Source: JAFGKM01 sp964403465
GTDB lineage: Bacteria > Ratteibacteria > UBA8468 > B48-G9 > JAFGKM01
Assembly: GCA_964403465.1 (NCBI GenBank)
Contig: CAYOFY010000061.1
Coordinates: 1 to 9,542 of the forward strand
Length of the DNA stretch: 9,542 nt
Reading direction: 5' to 3'
Shown: positions 1-6,607 of the stretch, one piece after another
Position numbering within the stretch: the first letter of the stretch is position 1
Layout: the number at the start of each line of letters is the position of its first letter
Notes under the pieces: generated by a model
The model's input: the letters and a program-made list of their open reading frames with translations, nothing else
Databases searched by the model: none
Told to the model about the DNA's origin: nothing
Position numbers and translations under genes: made by a program

Positions 1-185
1 ATATAAAACAGATATTTACAGTCAGCCGAAATATGCACGGTCGCCGTTTCCGGGATATTTACCATGGTGAATCTTCTGGCAAATCGTGCATAGGCATTTG
101 AAGGTTTTTCTTCACCGGGGAGCCATATCCATCGGCTATTTTTCGGTAACCATCTTTTCATAACAACTGCTTCTGTTGCTATCAT
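1..185 (-). CDS. Partial glycoside hydrolase, alpha-L-rhamnosidase-like N-terminus
   Basis: This open frame on the minus strand runs off the left edge of the window, so only about 61 N-terminal residues are visible. From about residue 20 it reads WIWLPGE, then NAYARFARRFTM, then ATVHISADCKYLFY. That pattern (WIW, an aromatic/Arg-Phe strand, then AxxxISADxxYxLY) is typical of the N-terminal beta-sandwich of GH78 alpha-L-rhamnosidases and related large glycoside hydrolases, where the Y is usually followed by VNG. No catalytic residues are in view, so substrate and activity are not shown. The ATG at 185 is preceded by GAGG (197-200 on the plus strand) about 11 nt upstream. The frame stays open further upstream to a stop near 297-299, and a GTG at 219-221 would add 12 residues. 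The gene is divergent from mlaF. Family-level inference only. Confidence 0.6.
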   Translation of the reverse strand, partial: MIATEAVVMKRWLPKNSRWIWLPGEEKPSNAYARFARRFTMVNIPETATVHISADCKYLFY

Positions 186-245
186 CGGTAAATTATCCTC
201 AGAATTCTTGATAAACCGCACCTTATCGTACCGCGCAGCTTTTTT

Positions 246-274
246 ATAATACACCTTTATTCTGAGATAGGCAA
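246..274 (-). promoter_or_regulatory. Predicted sigma70 promoter for the minus-strand hydrolase gene
   Basis: On the minus strand a -35-like TTGCCT (plus 269-274) and a -10-like TATTAT (plus 246-251) are separated by exactly 17 nt. Transcription would start near 239, giving a leader of roughly 55 nt before the ATG at 185. The GTG alternative at 219-221 would also be transcribed. The -35 hexamer directly abuts the -35 of the opposite promoter. Prediction from sequence only. Confidence 0.5.
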
Positions 275-303
275 TTGACCAGGGCTTAAACAGAGTTTAC
301 AAT
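275..303 (+). promoter_or_regulatory. Predicted sigma70 promoter for mlaFD
   Basis: TTGACC (275-280) and TACAAT (298-303) are separated by exactly 17 nt, and each differs from the sigma70 consensus at one position. Transcription would begin near 310, leaving a leader of about 105 nt before mlaF. This is the best-looking promoter in the window and probably drives mlaF-mlaD, perhaps reaching radA. Its -35 touches the -35 of the divergent promoter. Confidence 0.6.
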
Positions 304-338
304 ATATATCATAAGCAAGAGGCGAAAAATCACATAAG

Positions 339-360
339 AGTTAAAGCTTGAAAGTTAAAG
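339..360 (+). repeat. Short direct repeat AGTTAAAG in the mlaF leader
   Basis: AGTTAAAG occurs at 339-346 and again at 353-360, with a start-to-start spacing of 14 bp. It lies in the untranslated leader downstream of the predicted mlaF promoter. Such pairs can be operator half-sites, but an 8-bp repeat in AT-rich DNA can easily arise by chance. The rest of 304-415 is AT-rich and shows no gene, no clear ribosome binding site and no strong hairpin. Confidence 0.3.
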
Positions 361-415
361 AAATCAGCAGAGACTTTGTTTTAAGATTGCAACTTAGACT
401 TTTCACTCCATTGTT

Positions 416-1153
416 ATGGACAACATAATAAGCCTGAAAAACTTAAAAGTCGGTTTCGATGACAATGAGGTTCTGAAGGGAATAACGCTTGATGTAAGAA
501 AGGGGGAATCTCTTGTCATCGTGGGGAGTTCCGGATGTGGCAAAACCGTCCTGTTGAAAACCATCCTCGGACTCGTAAAACCCGAGGAGGGAGAGATATA
601 TATTTTCGGGGAAAAAACAACATCCCTGCCGGAAAAACAGTTGATGGAAATCCGCAGCAGAATAGGCATGGTCTTCCAGGGTTCGGCACTTTTCGATTCT
701 CTGAGCGTCTGGGAGAACGTCGGCTTCTACTACATCAACCACAGCGACTTGACCGACGAAAAGATTAAGACGATGGGCAAGGAAATCCTCAGAGACGTTG
801 GCATGGAGAATTTTGAAGATTTTCTGCCTGAACAACTGAGCGGCGGAATGAAAAAAAGGGTTTCTGTCGCAAGGGCGCTGATAGCAAAGCCTGAAATACT
901 TTTCTACGATGAGCCCACGACAGGTCTTGATCCCATCACCAGCGAGAGCATAACAGAATTGATGGCAGAAATGCATACGAAATTCAAAACAACTGATATA
1001 ACCGTTACACATGATGTTAGACTTGCTTCCAGAATCTCCGACAGAATAGCACTTATTGATAATGGGACCATTGAAGAAATTGGCACGTTTGAAGAATTGA
1101 GAGGGACAAGCAAGAACCCGATTATTCGGAGTTTCATAGAAACCGGGGGGTAA
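416..1153 (+). CDS. mlaF: Phospholipid ABC transporter ATP-binding protein MlaF
   Basis: This 245-residue protein is a single complete ABC ATPase of the MlaF/Mkl/Ttg2A type. It would sit on the cytoplasmic face of the inner membrane and power lipid transport between the membranes through an MlaE permease and MCE partner. The Walker A motif GSSGCGKT is at residues 37-44, the Q-loop Gln at 88, the signature LSGGM at 141-145, Walker B ILFYDEP at 161-167 and the switch His at 199. The stretch FQGSALFDSLSVWENV after the Q-loop is characteristic of the MlaF branch and separates it from generic importers. Its stop codon lies 2 nt before mlaD, supporting the assignment and co-transcription. No Shine-Dalgarno sequence is visible before the ATG, and no better in-frame start exists. 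The expected permease gene mlaE is not adjacent. Confidence 0.93.
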   Translation: MDNIISLKNLKVGFDDNEVLKGITLDVRKGESLVIVGSSGCGKTVLLKTILGLVKPEEGEIYIFGEKTTSLPEKQLMEIRSRIGMVFQGSALFDSLSVWENVGFYYINHSDLTDEKIKTMGKEILRDVGMENFEDFLPEQLSGGMKKRVSVARALIAKPEILFYDEPTTGLDPITSESITELMAEMHTKFKTTDITVTHDVRLASRISDRIALIDNGTIEEIGTFEELRGTSKNPIIRSFIETGG

Positions 1154-1155
1154 AA

Positions 1156-2271
1156 ATGAAAGATAAACTATCTCTTGAACTGCGAGTGGGCATCTTTGTC
1201 ATTATCAGTATAGTTTGCGTGATTCTGTTTATCGTCACCCAGGCAACCACGAGCAAATACAGGGGATATGAAATAGGCGTTATGTTTGATTATGTGAGCG
1301 GGCTTGAGACAGGTTCACCTGTGAGAGTCAGCGGCGTGAGAGCAGGAGAAGTGCGAGAGATAAATATCCTGTATGACGTCCAGCCCAAGGTTCTGGCAAA
1401 ACTCCGATTGAAGAGTGACATAAAAATAAGCTCCCACAGCAGAATAACGATACAGACGCTTGGAATAATCGGTGAAAAATATATTGAAATAACGCCCGGT
1501 TCTGACAAGAAATATATTCAACCCGGCGAAATAGTGGAAGGAGAAAATCCCCTTTCCCTGGAAAAACTTGTTGAAGCGGGACAGAATATTATTGTGCGCT
1601 TGAACGGTGTCCTTTCGGACATAGGTGAAATAACCGGGGATAAAGAGAATCGCGGTAATATCAAGTCCATACTTAACGATTCAGCCAGAGTTGTAACAAA
1701 GATGGACAAGACATTTTCTCAGATTGAAGAACTCACGGGAACCCTCACGCGGACAAGCGAAGCAATGCAGGGCGTAATTGCCACAAATGCTCCCAGAATA
1801 CAGCAACTACTGGATAACACCAATTTACTGGTGGTAACAGGCAGAACAAAGATCGAGGATACGCTGGACGAAATAAAAAAACTGGCATCAGCAGGGACAA
1901 CAGCAACAGAATCTTTCAAAGATATTCAGGAAGCCGCAATATCCTTCAACAGACTTTCAAGGGATATGCAAGATTTTCTTTTCAGGATACAGAACGAAGG
2001 ATTGCTTGCGCGCATGATGAAAGAAGAAAAATTGTTTGACAACCTGAAAGATGGACTTGTGACTTTTCAGGAAGCAACAAAACAACTCAAGCAAACTTCT
2101 GAGACAATAAATGAACTTTCAGGGAATATGAACGTGATTGTTTCGGATTTGAAAGAGGGTCAGGGCACCGTCGGAAAATTCCTTAGAAGTGACCAGCTCT
2201 ACAAGGACCTTGATGCTTTTGTCCAGGATATAAAAGCAAACCCGTGGAAACTTCTTATCAGAAGAAGGTAA
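1156..2271 (+). CDS. mlaD: MCE/MlaD family lipid-transport protein, inner-membrane anchored
   Basis: This 371-residue protein has a short cytoplasmic N-terminus, one membrane anchor at about residues 11-30, then a single MCE domain at about 38-115 including VSGVRAGEV (58-66) and TLGIIGEKYIEITPG (101-115). MCE domains form hexameric rings that carry phospholipids across the periplasm and work with an MlaF ATPase. E. coli MlaD is about 180 residues. Here roughly 250 further residues follow, rich in Glu, Lys, Thr, Ser and Asn, with a heptad-like helical character, resembling the long MCE proteins thought to form periplasmic tubes. The end (LREGQGTVGKF-like, here LKEGQGTVGKFL) is a recurrent C-terminal element of such proteins. 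A GGGGGG run at 1145-1150 gives a purine-rich ribosome site 5 nt before the ATG. Tightly coupled to mlaF. Confidence 0.9.
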   Translation: MKDKLSLELRVGIFVIISIVCVILFIVTQATTSKYRGYEIGVMFDYVSGLETGSPVRVSGVRAGEVREINILYDVQPKVLAKLRLKSDIKISSHSRITIQTLGIIGEKYIEITPGSDKKYIQPGEIVEGENPLSLEKLVEAGQNIIVRLNGVLSDIGEITGDKENRGNIKSILNDSARVVTKMDKTFSQIEELTGTLTRTSEAMQGVIATNAPRIQQLLDNTNLLVVTGRTKIEDTLDEIKKLASAGTTATESFKDIQEAAISFNRLSRDMQDFLFRIQNEGLLARMMKEEKLFDNLKDGLVTFQEATKQLKQTSETINELSGNMNVIVSDLKEGQGTVGKFLRSDQLYKDLDAFVQDIKANPWKLLIRRR

Positions 2272-2345
2272 GGAAGATTATCAATTCCGATTACGCATAT
2301 TGATATCATTCGGTCTTTTGGTAACCTCTGGCATCATACAAAAAC

Positions 2346-3698
2346 ATGAAGAAAAACGGAAAAAACATCTTCTCCTGTTCCGAATGTGGATACCAGTCAA
2401 TAAGATGGCTTGGCAAGTGTCCGGATTGCGGAGGATGGAATACCTTCATTGAGGAAGTGATAAGCAGAGTCGGGAAAAAAGCTGCTCCTTTCTCCCCGCC
2501 GAAAAGAATTTCAGAGATAGAAGACGAGGAATTTGCAAGGACACCGACAACAATAGGAGAATTTGACAGAATATCCGGCGGGGGAATCGTATACGGAAGC
2601 CTGTTACTGCTGGCCGGAGAACCGGGCGTGGGCAAATCAACACTTGTGCTGACCATTGCGGGGAAAATATCAATGCAGGGGAAGAAAGTCCTCTACATAA
2701 GTGCCGAGGAATCAAGCAACCAGGTTAAAATGAGAGCCGAACGCCTGGGGATTGTTTCAGAAAACCTGTACATTCTATCTACCACTGAAATGACATTCGT
2801 CAGGGATGCACTTGAGAAACTGAAACCACATTTTGTCATGGTTGATTCGATACAGACAATTTTCGACCCGGAATTGCCAACGACTCCGGGTTCCGTGACT
2901 CAGGTACGAGAAAACGCCGGTTTTTTCCTGAATTACGCTAAGACACGCGGGTGTTCCATTTTTCTCGTGGGACATATAACAAAAGAGGGAATAATAGCCG
3001 GGCCGAAAGTTCTGGAACATGTTGTTGACGTTGTCCTGTATTTCGAAGGAGAGATGAAATCAAATATGCGGATACTCCGGGCAACGAAGAACAGGTTCGG
3101 CTCTACCATGGAAATAGGGGTTTTCTCAATGGAAGAAAATGGCCTCACGGAAATACCGGAAGCATCTTCCCTCTTCCTTCCTGACCTCAAGAACACACTG
3201 CCCGGAGCGGTAATTTTTCCTTCCCAGGAGGGTTCCCGCACAATACTCATAGAGATACAGAGTCTGGTGACTCCGACATATTATGGTGTGCCGAAAAGGT
3301 CAGTTGCAGGTCTTGATTATAACAGAGCTTCCCTTGTGACCGCCGTGCTTGAGAAAAAACTCAGGTTTAGTCTCAATTCGTATGATGTATATTTCAATAC
3401 AGGTGGCGGCTTGAGAATCTTCGAGCCTGCTGCAGACCTGGCAATCGCAATGTCCTGCATATCATCCTTGAAAGAAAGGCAACTGATTGAACAATGTGTT
3501 GTTATGGGTGAAATTGCCTTGACGGGTGAAATAAGGCCTGTAAGCCAGGTAAATCAAAGAATAAGGGAATCCGGACGCCTTGGATTTAGTAAGGCCGTAG
3601 TTCCTGAAGGCAACCTCAGAGAGATTAGAGAAAAATCCGCACAAATTTATCCTGTGAGGTGGATAAAGGAAGCCATGGATATCCTGCTTAAAATTTGA
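2346..3698 (+). CDS. radA: DNA repair/recombination protein RadA (Sms)
   Basis: This 450-residue protein is a full-length RadA, a RecA-like ATPase that promotes branch migration during recombinational repair. It begins with a C4 zinc finger (Cys 11, 14, 25 and 28). The ATPase core carries Walker A GEPGVGKST at 91-99 and a Walker B-like strand FVMVDS at 163-168. The RadA-specific KNRFG motif is at 248-252. Residues from about 280 to the end match the Lon-protease-like C-terminal domain, including the LDYNR and GEIALTGEIRPV stretches. Length and domain order are normal for the family. The ATG at 2346 lies just before the zinc finger and no in-frame ATG, GTG or TTG occurs upstream before a stop. 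No ribosome binding site or good promoter is seen in the 74-nt gap after mlaD, so it may be read from the mlaFD transcript. Confidence 0.97.
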   Translation: MKKNGKNIFSCSECGYQSIRWLGKCPDCGGWNTFIEEVISRVGKKAAPFSPPKRISEIEDEEFARTPTTIGEFDRISGGGIVYGSLLLLAGEPGVGKSTLVLTIAGKISMQGKKVLYISAEESSNQVKMRAERLGIVSENLYILSTTEMTFVRDALEKLKPHFVMVDSIQTIFDPELPTTPGSVTQVRENAGFFLNYAKTRGCSIFLVGHITKEGIIAGPKVLEHVVDVVLYFEGEMKSNMRILRATKNRFGSTMEIGVFSMEENGLTEIPEASSLFLPDLKNTLPGAVIFPSQEGSRTILIEIQSLVTPTYYGVPKRSVAGLDYNRASLVTAVLEKKLRFSLNSYDVYFNTGGGLRIFEPAADLAIAMSCISSLKERQLIEQCVVMGEIALTGEIRPVSQVNQRIRESGRLGFSKAVVPEGNLREIREKSAQIYPVRWIKEAMDILLKI

Positions 3699-3701
3699 CT
3701 T

Positions 3702-3728
3702 TTTACCATTTTTGCTTTTTGGTATAAA
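3702..3728 (+). promoter_or_regulatory. Predicted extended -10 promoter for the PIN/TRAM-ispD-argJ-atpI unit
   Basis: TGG at 3720-3722 followed by TATAAA at 3723-3728 fits an extended -10 element. A weak -35 (TTTACC, 3702-3707) lies 15 nt upstream; TTGACT at 3695-3700 is closer to consensus but 22 nt away, which is too far. The start point would be near 3735, leaving a leader of about 50 nt. The gap downstream of radA and the strong ribosome site that follows support a new transcription start here. Confidence 0.4.
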
Positions 3729-3767
3729 ATATATATTGAAATGTGATTTGATAAGAACTTTCGCGAG

Positions 3768-3773
3768 AGGAGG
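3768..3773 (+). promoter_or_regulatory. Ribosome binding site fixing the PIN/TRAM start
   Basis: AGGAGG at 3768-3773, inside a longer purine run, lies 10 nt before the ATG at 3784. It decides the start against the in-frame TTG at 3712, which lies upstream of the predicted transcription start and would translate the leader itself. Confidence 0.8.
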
Positions 3774-3783
3774 AGAAGATACT

Positions 3784-4752
3784 ATGGGAATATATATAAT
3801 AAGGGCTTTTTTCATTATGTTCAGCACCCTGACGGGATACTATTGCGTCCCGGGTTCAAGGTTCATCGGAAGTTTTGCAGGCTGGCTCAGTGGAGTGGCA
3901 ATAGTGGGAATAGAGATACTTCTTGAGAAAATACCCCTGAAAAAGCTCCTGCTTGCAATAGGAGGTCTTATAGCGGGACTTGTTACGGCAATTCTGCTTG
4001 CAAGATTCATTCTTCTTATACCGATTGACAATCCTGAAAAGGAAAACTATGTAAGATTTGCCCTGTATTTTGCCTTTTCTTATCTGGGAATAATGATTGC
4101 ACTGAAGGGTGTGGAGGAACTGGGGGTTGTCTTCCCTTTTCTTCACGGTATTAAGGAAGATGAAAGACTCCTGGTCGTTGACACAAGCGTATTGATTGAC
4201 GGAAGGCTTTACGATATAGCAAAAAGCGGTTTTCTTGACTATATCGTGGTGGTACCCAAGTTTGTCATCCAGGAACTCCACGGGTTATCCGACAGTTCGG
4301 GAGACATGAAAAGGCAGAGAGGAAGGAGGGGTCTTGAAGTGTTAAATAAACTGCGCCGTGATGATTCTATGGACGTGAAAATATATGATGCGGAATACCC
4401 CGAAATTGAAGCCGTGGATTCAAAACTCGTAAAACTCGCATCGGATATAAGAGCGAACATCCTGACCAACGATTTCAATCTTGCAAAGGTGGCGGAAATT
4501 CAGAATATACGTGTGCTCAATTTGAATACCCTTGCAACCCTCATGAGGCCGAAACTCATGAGCGGTGAAGAAATTCCCCTCAAGATAGTGAAAGAAGGCA
4601 AGGAAGCAGGTCAGGGAATAGGGTACCTTGAAGACGGAACAATGGTGGTGGTGGAAAACTCTGCAAGGCATCTGGGCAAGGTCAAGGACGTCATTATCGA
4701 CAGCACCATTCAAACATCCACCGGAAGAATTATCTTCGCCAAATTAAAATGA
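3784..4752 (+). CDS. Membrane-anchored PIN/TRAM domain protein (YacL-like putative ribonuclease)
   Basis: This 322-residue protein resembles B. subtilis YacL. The N-terminal 115 residues hold about four hydrophobic segments (near 3-23, 28-47, 55-80 and 90-108). A PIN nuclease-fold domain follows at about 129-250 and a small C-terminal TRAM domain, a likely RNA-binding beta-barrel, at about 258-322. The acidic PIN residues are in place: Asp133 and Asp139 in VVDTSVLIDGR, Glu164 in IQELHGL, Asp212, and Asp230 in ILTNDFNLA. A metal-dependent RNase activity at the membrane is therefore plausible, although the physiological substrate of this family is not established. It is followed by ispD with an ATGA overlap. 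The order radA - yacL - ispD is the same as in Firmicutes, which supports the identification. Confidence 0.88.
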   Translation: MGIYIIRAFFIMFSTLTGYYCVPGSRFIGSFAGWLSGVAIVGIEILLEKIPLKKLLLAIGGLIAGLVTAILLARFILLIPIDNPEKENYVRFALYFAFSYLGIMIALKGVEELGVVFPFLHGIKEDERLLVVDTSVLIDGRLYDIAKSGFLDYIVVVPKFVIQELHGLSDSSGDMKRQRGRRGLEVLNKLRRDDSMDVKIYDAEYPEIEAVDSKLVKLASDIRANILTNDFNLAKVAEIQNIRVLNLNTLATLMRPKLMSGEEIPLKIVKEGKEAGQGIGYLEDGTMVVVENSARHLGKVKDVIIDSTIQTSTGRIIFAKLK

Positions 4753-5417
4753 TAAGTGTCATACTTGCCGGAGGTGGACGCGGCAAAAGAATCAATAATA
4801 CACCAAAAGCTTTTATAAAAATCGGCGGGAAAGAACTGCTCTACCATTGCCTTGAGAAGTTCTGCAAAATGGCTTATGAGATCGTGGTTGTTCTCCCGGC
4901 CGGGTATGAAGAAAGATGGGAAGAAAAATTAAGAAAGAGTTACAGGAATGTGCGGGTTGTTGCAGGCGGCACAGAGAGGCAGGATTCAGTAAAATCAGGA
5001 ATAGACTTTTTGAAAAATAGAAGCGGCATAACAATAGTTCATGACATAGCAAGACCGTTCTTCACAAATGCCATGTTAAGACGGTTGATAGAAGGTGCAA
5101 CAAAATACGGCGCCTGCATACCGTATATTGAACTGCAGGATACGGTAAAGGAGGTTGATGGACTTTTTGTAAGAGGCACCCCGGATCGTCAAAAAATGGT
5201 CCAGATTCAAACTCCCCAGGTCTTTAAAACCACGTTGCTGAGGAACGCTTACCTCAAAGCCTTTAAAGAAAAATTTTACGGGAGTGACGACTCAGTTCTT
5301 GTGGAGAGAACAGGTGCAAGAGTCCATCTTGTCAGAGGGAGCAGGGAAAACATGAAACTGACCTATCCCGAAGATCTCCTGCTTGCAAGAAATATATTCA
5401 AGAACAGGAAGGAATAA
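4749..5417 (+). CDS. ispD: 2-C-methyl-D-erythritol 4-phosphate cytidylyltransferase IspD
   Basis: This 222-residue protein makes CDP-methylerythritol from CTP and MEP, the third step of the non-mevalonate isoprenoid pathway, in the cytoplasm. The nucleotide-binding start reads LAGGGRGKR, then TPKAF, placing Arg14 and Lys20 where E. coli IspD has Arg20 and Lys27. GGTERQDSV (73-81), VHDIARP (97-103), DTVK (131-134), PDR then QTPQVF (145-159), GSDDSVLVE (178-186) and NMKLTYPEDL (201-210) are the remaining family motifs. Arg147 and Lys203 correspond to E. coli Arg157 and Lys213. Ile100 replaces the usual Ala of HDAARP, a conservative change. Its ATG overlaps the stop of the PIN/TRAM gene and no ribosome site is evident, so translation is probably coupled. 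The next pathway gene, ispF, is not adjacent. Confidence 0.95.
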   Translation: MISVILAGGGRGKRINNTPKAFIKIGGKELLYHCLEKFCKMAYEIVVVLPAGYEERWEEKLRKSYRNVRVVAGGTERQDSVKSGIDFLKNRSGITIVHDIARPFFTNAMLRRLIEGATKYGACIPYIELQDTVKEVDGLFVRGTPDRQKMVQIQTPQVFKTTLLRNAYLKAFKEKFYGSDDSVLVERTGARVHLVRGSRENMKLTYPEDLLLARNIFKNRKE

Positions 5418-6605
5418 ATGGAAAAGGGTGGAATAACCTATCCCGAAGGATTTCGTGCCTCAGGAATCCATTGCGGAATCAAGAGCGAAAGAGACAACGA
5501 TGTATCCCTGATCTTCTCGGAAAATCCCTGCATTGCAGCAGGGACTTTCACAACGAACAAGTTCCGTTCATACAGTCTGTTGTGGACTCTAAGAAACATC
5601 AACAATGAGATACAGGCCGTTCTTATGAACAGCGGGAATGCAAACACCTGCAATGGAAAAGAAAATTATAAGTATACTTCTCTCCTCGCAGAAGAGCTTT
5701 CCGCAACACTTGGAATAAAATCCAGCTCTGTCCTGATAGCCTCCACAGGTATCATAGGAAAACCTCTGCCATATGAGAAAATCCTGTCTTCAATACCCCA
5801 TCTGAAGGAAACCCTGAGTCATGGGAACCATATCGAAGCAGCAAAAGGCATTATGACAACAGACACGTTCCCTAAGGAATTTCAGCTTGATACTGGCATC
5901 AGGGGAAGACATAGGGAGGTTTGTATAGGAGGCATGACAAAGGGAGCGGGCATGATAAATCCCTGCATGGCAACCATGCTTGGATTTATAACCACTGATG
6001 CCGTCATAGAGAGAGAATCGCTTCAGGCGGCCCTCAAACAATCAGTGGAGGATTCTTTCAACATGGTCACTGTTGATAACGATATGAGCACAAACGATAT
6101 GGTGGTGTGTCTCGCAAACGGCCGGGCGGGTAATAAGAGAATCCGTGTGGGAACTGATGAGTATGAGAAATTTCTTGCATCGTTAAAATCTGTATGTATA
6201 AATCTCGCAAAGATGATTGCCTCTGACGGAGAAGGAGCCGGCAAATTGATAGAAGTTCGGGTAAAAGGCGGCTGGTGCAAGAGAGATGCAAAGAGAGTTG
6301 CGAAAAAAGTCGCAGGTTCAAATCTGGTAAAATCAACGGTTTACGGATGCTGGCCAAACTGGGGCAGGATTCTTGCCTCGGCAGGCTCGTCCAGCGCAAG
6401 GATTGACACCGGACAGATAGACGTTTCATTATGCGGGACAAGGGTTTATGACGGGAATCCTGTCAAGCACGACGAGGCAAAACTGCGCAAAAGAATGGGA
6501 AAGAAAGAAATAGTGATAGAAATAGACCTTAAGAAAGGCGATTTTTCCGCAACTGCATGGGGTTGTGATCTGACCGAGAAGTATGTAAAGATAAACAAGG
6601 AGTGA
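5418..6605 (+). CDS. argJ: Arginine biosynthesis protein ArgJ (glutamate N-acetyltransferase)
   Basis: This 395-residue protein is a full-length ArgJ. The enzyme moves the acetyl group from N-acetylornithine to glutamate, making arginine synthesis cyclic; some members also use acetyl-CoA. ArgJ is made as a precursor that cuts itself before a Thr, which becomes the nucleophile. Here that site is Ala185-Thr186 in MATML (184-188), preceded by GGMTKGAGMI. Other motifs are NSGNAN (71-76), ASTGIIG (108-114), MTTDTFPK (146-153), SDGEGAGK (269-276) and PNWGR (313-317). Trp312 stands where the family usually has an acidic residue before PNWGR, and the C-terminus stops at YVKINKE, a few residues shorter than usual. 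Whether it is mono- or bifunctional cannot be read from sequence. The ATG follows the ispD stop directly, with AGGAAGGA at 5406-5413 as ribosome site. Confidence 0.95.
   Translation: MEKGGITYPEGFRASGIHCGIKSERDNDVSLIFSENPCIAAGTFTTNKFRSYSLLWTLRNINNEIQAVLMNSGNANTCNGKENYKYTSLLAEELSATLGIKSSSVLIASTGIIGKPLPYEKILSSIPHLKETLSHGNHIEAAKGIMTTDTFPKEFQLDTGIRGRHREVCIGGMTKGAGMINPCMATMLGFITTDAVIERESLQAALKQSVEDSFNMVTVDNDMSTNDMVVCLANGRAGNKRIRVGTDEYEKFLASLKSVCINLAKMIASDGEGAGKLIEVRVKGGWCKRDAKRVAKKVAGSNLVKSTVYGCWPNWGRILASAGSSSARIDTGQIDVSLCGTRVYDGNPVKHDEAKLRKRMGKKEIVIEIDLKKGDFSATAWGCDLTEKYVKINKE
6597..6602 (+). promoter_or_regulatory. Ribosome binding site deciding the ATPase subunit I start
   Basis: AAGGAG at 6597-6602, inside the end of argJ, lies 5 nt before GTG at 6608 and 17 nt before ATG at 6620. 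It overlaps the GTG at 6602, which rules that codon out. GTG 6608 is therefore preferred. Confidence 0.65.
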
Positions 6606-6607
6606 TA

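Noticed and set aside
443..1012. Minus-strand 189-codon frame opposite mlaF
   Set aside because: It lies wholly inside a clear ABC ATPase gene with all motifs intact. Its Cys/Phe/His-rich translation resembles no family I recognise and it has no ribosome site.
2272..2345. Possible promoter between mlaD and radA
   Set aside because: TTGATA is present but no acceptable -10 lies 16-18 nt downstream. TACAAA is too close to the ATG and lacks a matching -35.
3700..3729. Possible terminator after radA (TTTTTACCA with TGGTATAAAA)
   Set aside because: The stem is short, AT-rich and interrupted, and no T run follows it. The same bases fit an extended -10 promoter better.
3712..3783. TTG start giving a longer PIN/TRAM protein
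   Set aside because: It would translate across the predicted -10 element and the AGGAGG site. The ATG at 3784 has a strong ribosome site and begins directly at the first membrane segment.
6602..6607. GTG at 6602 as start of the ATPase subunit I
   Set aside because: It overlaps the AAGGAG ribosome site itself, which is correctly spaced for GTG 6608 instead.
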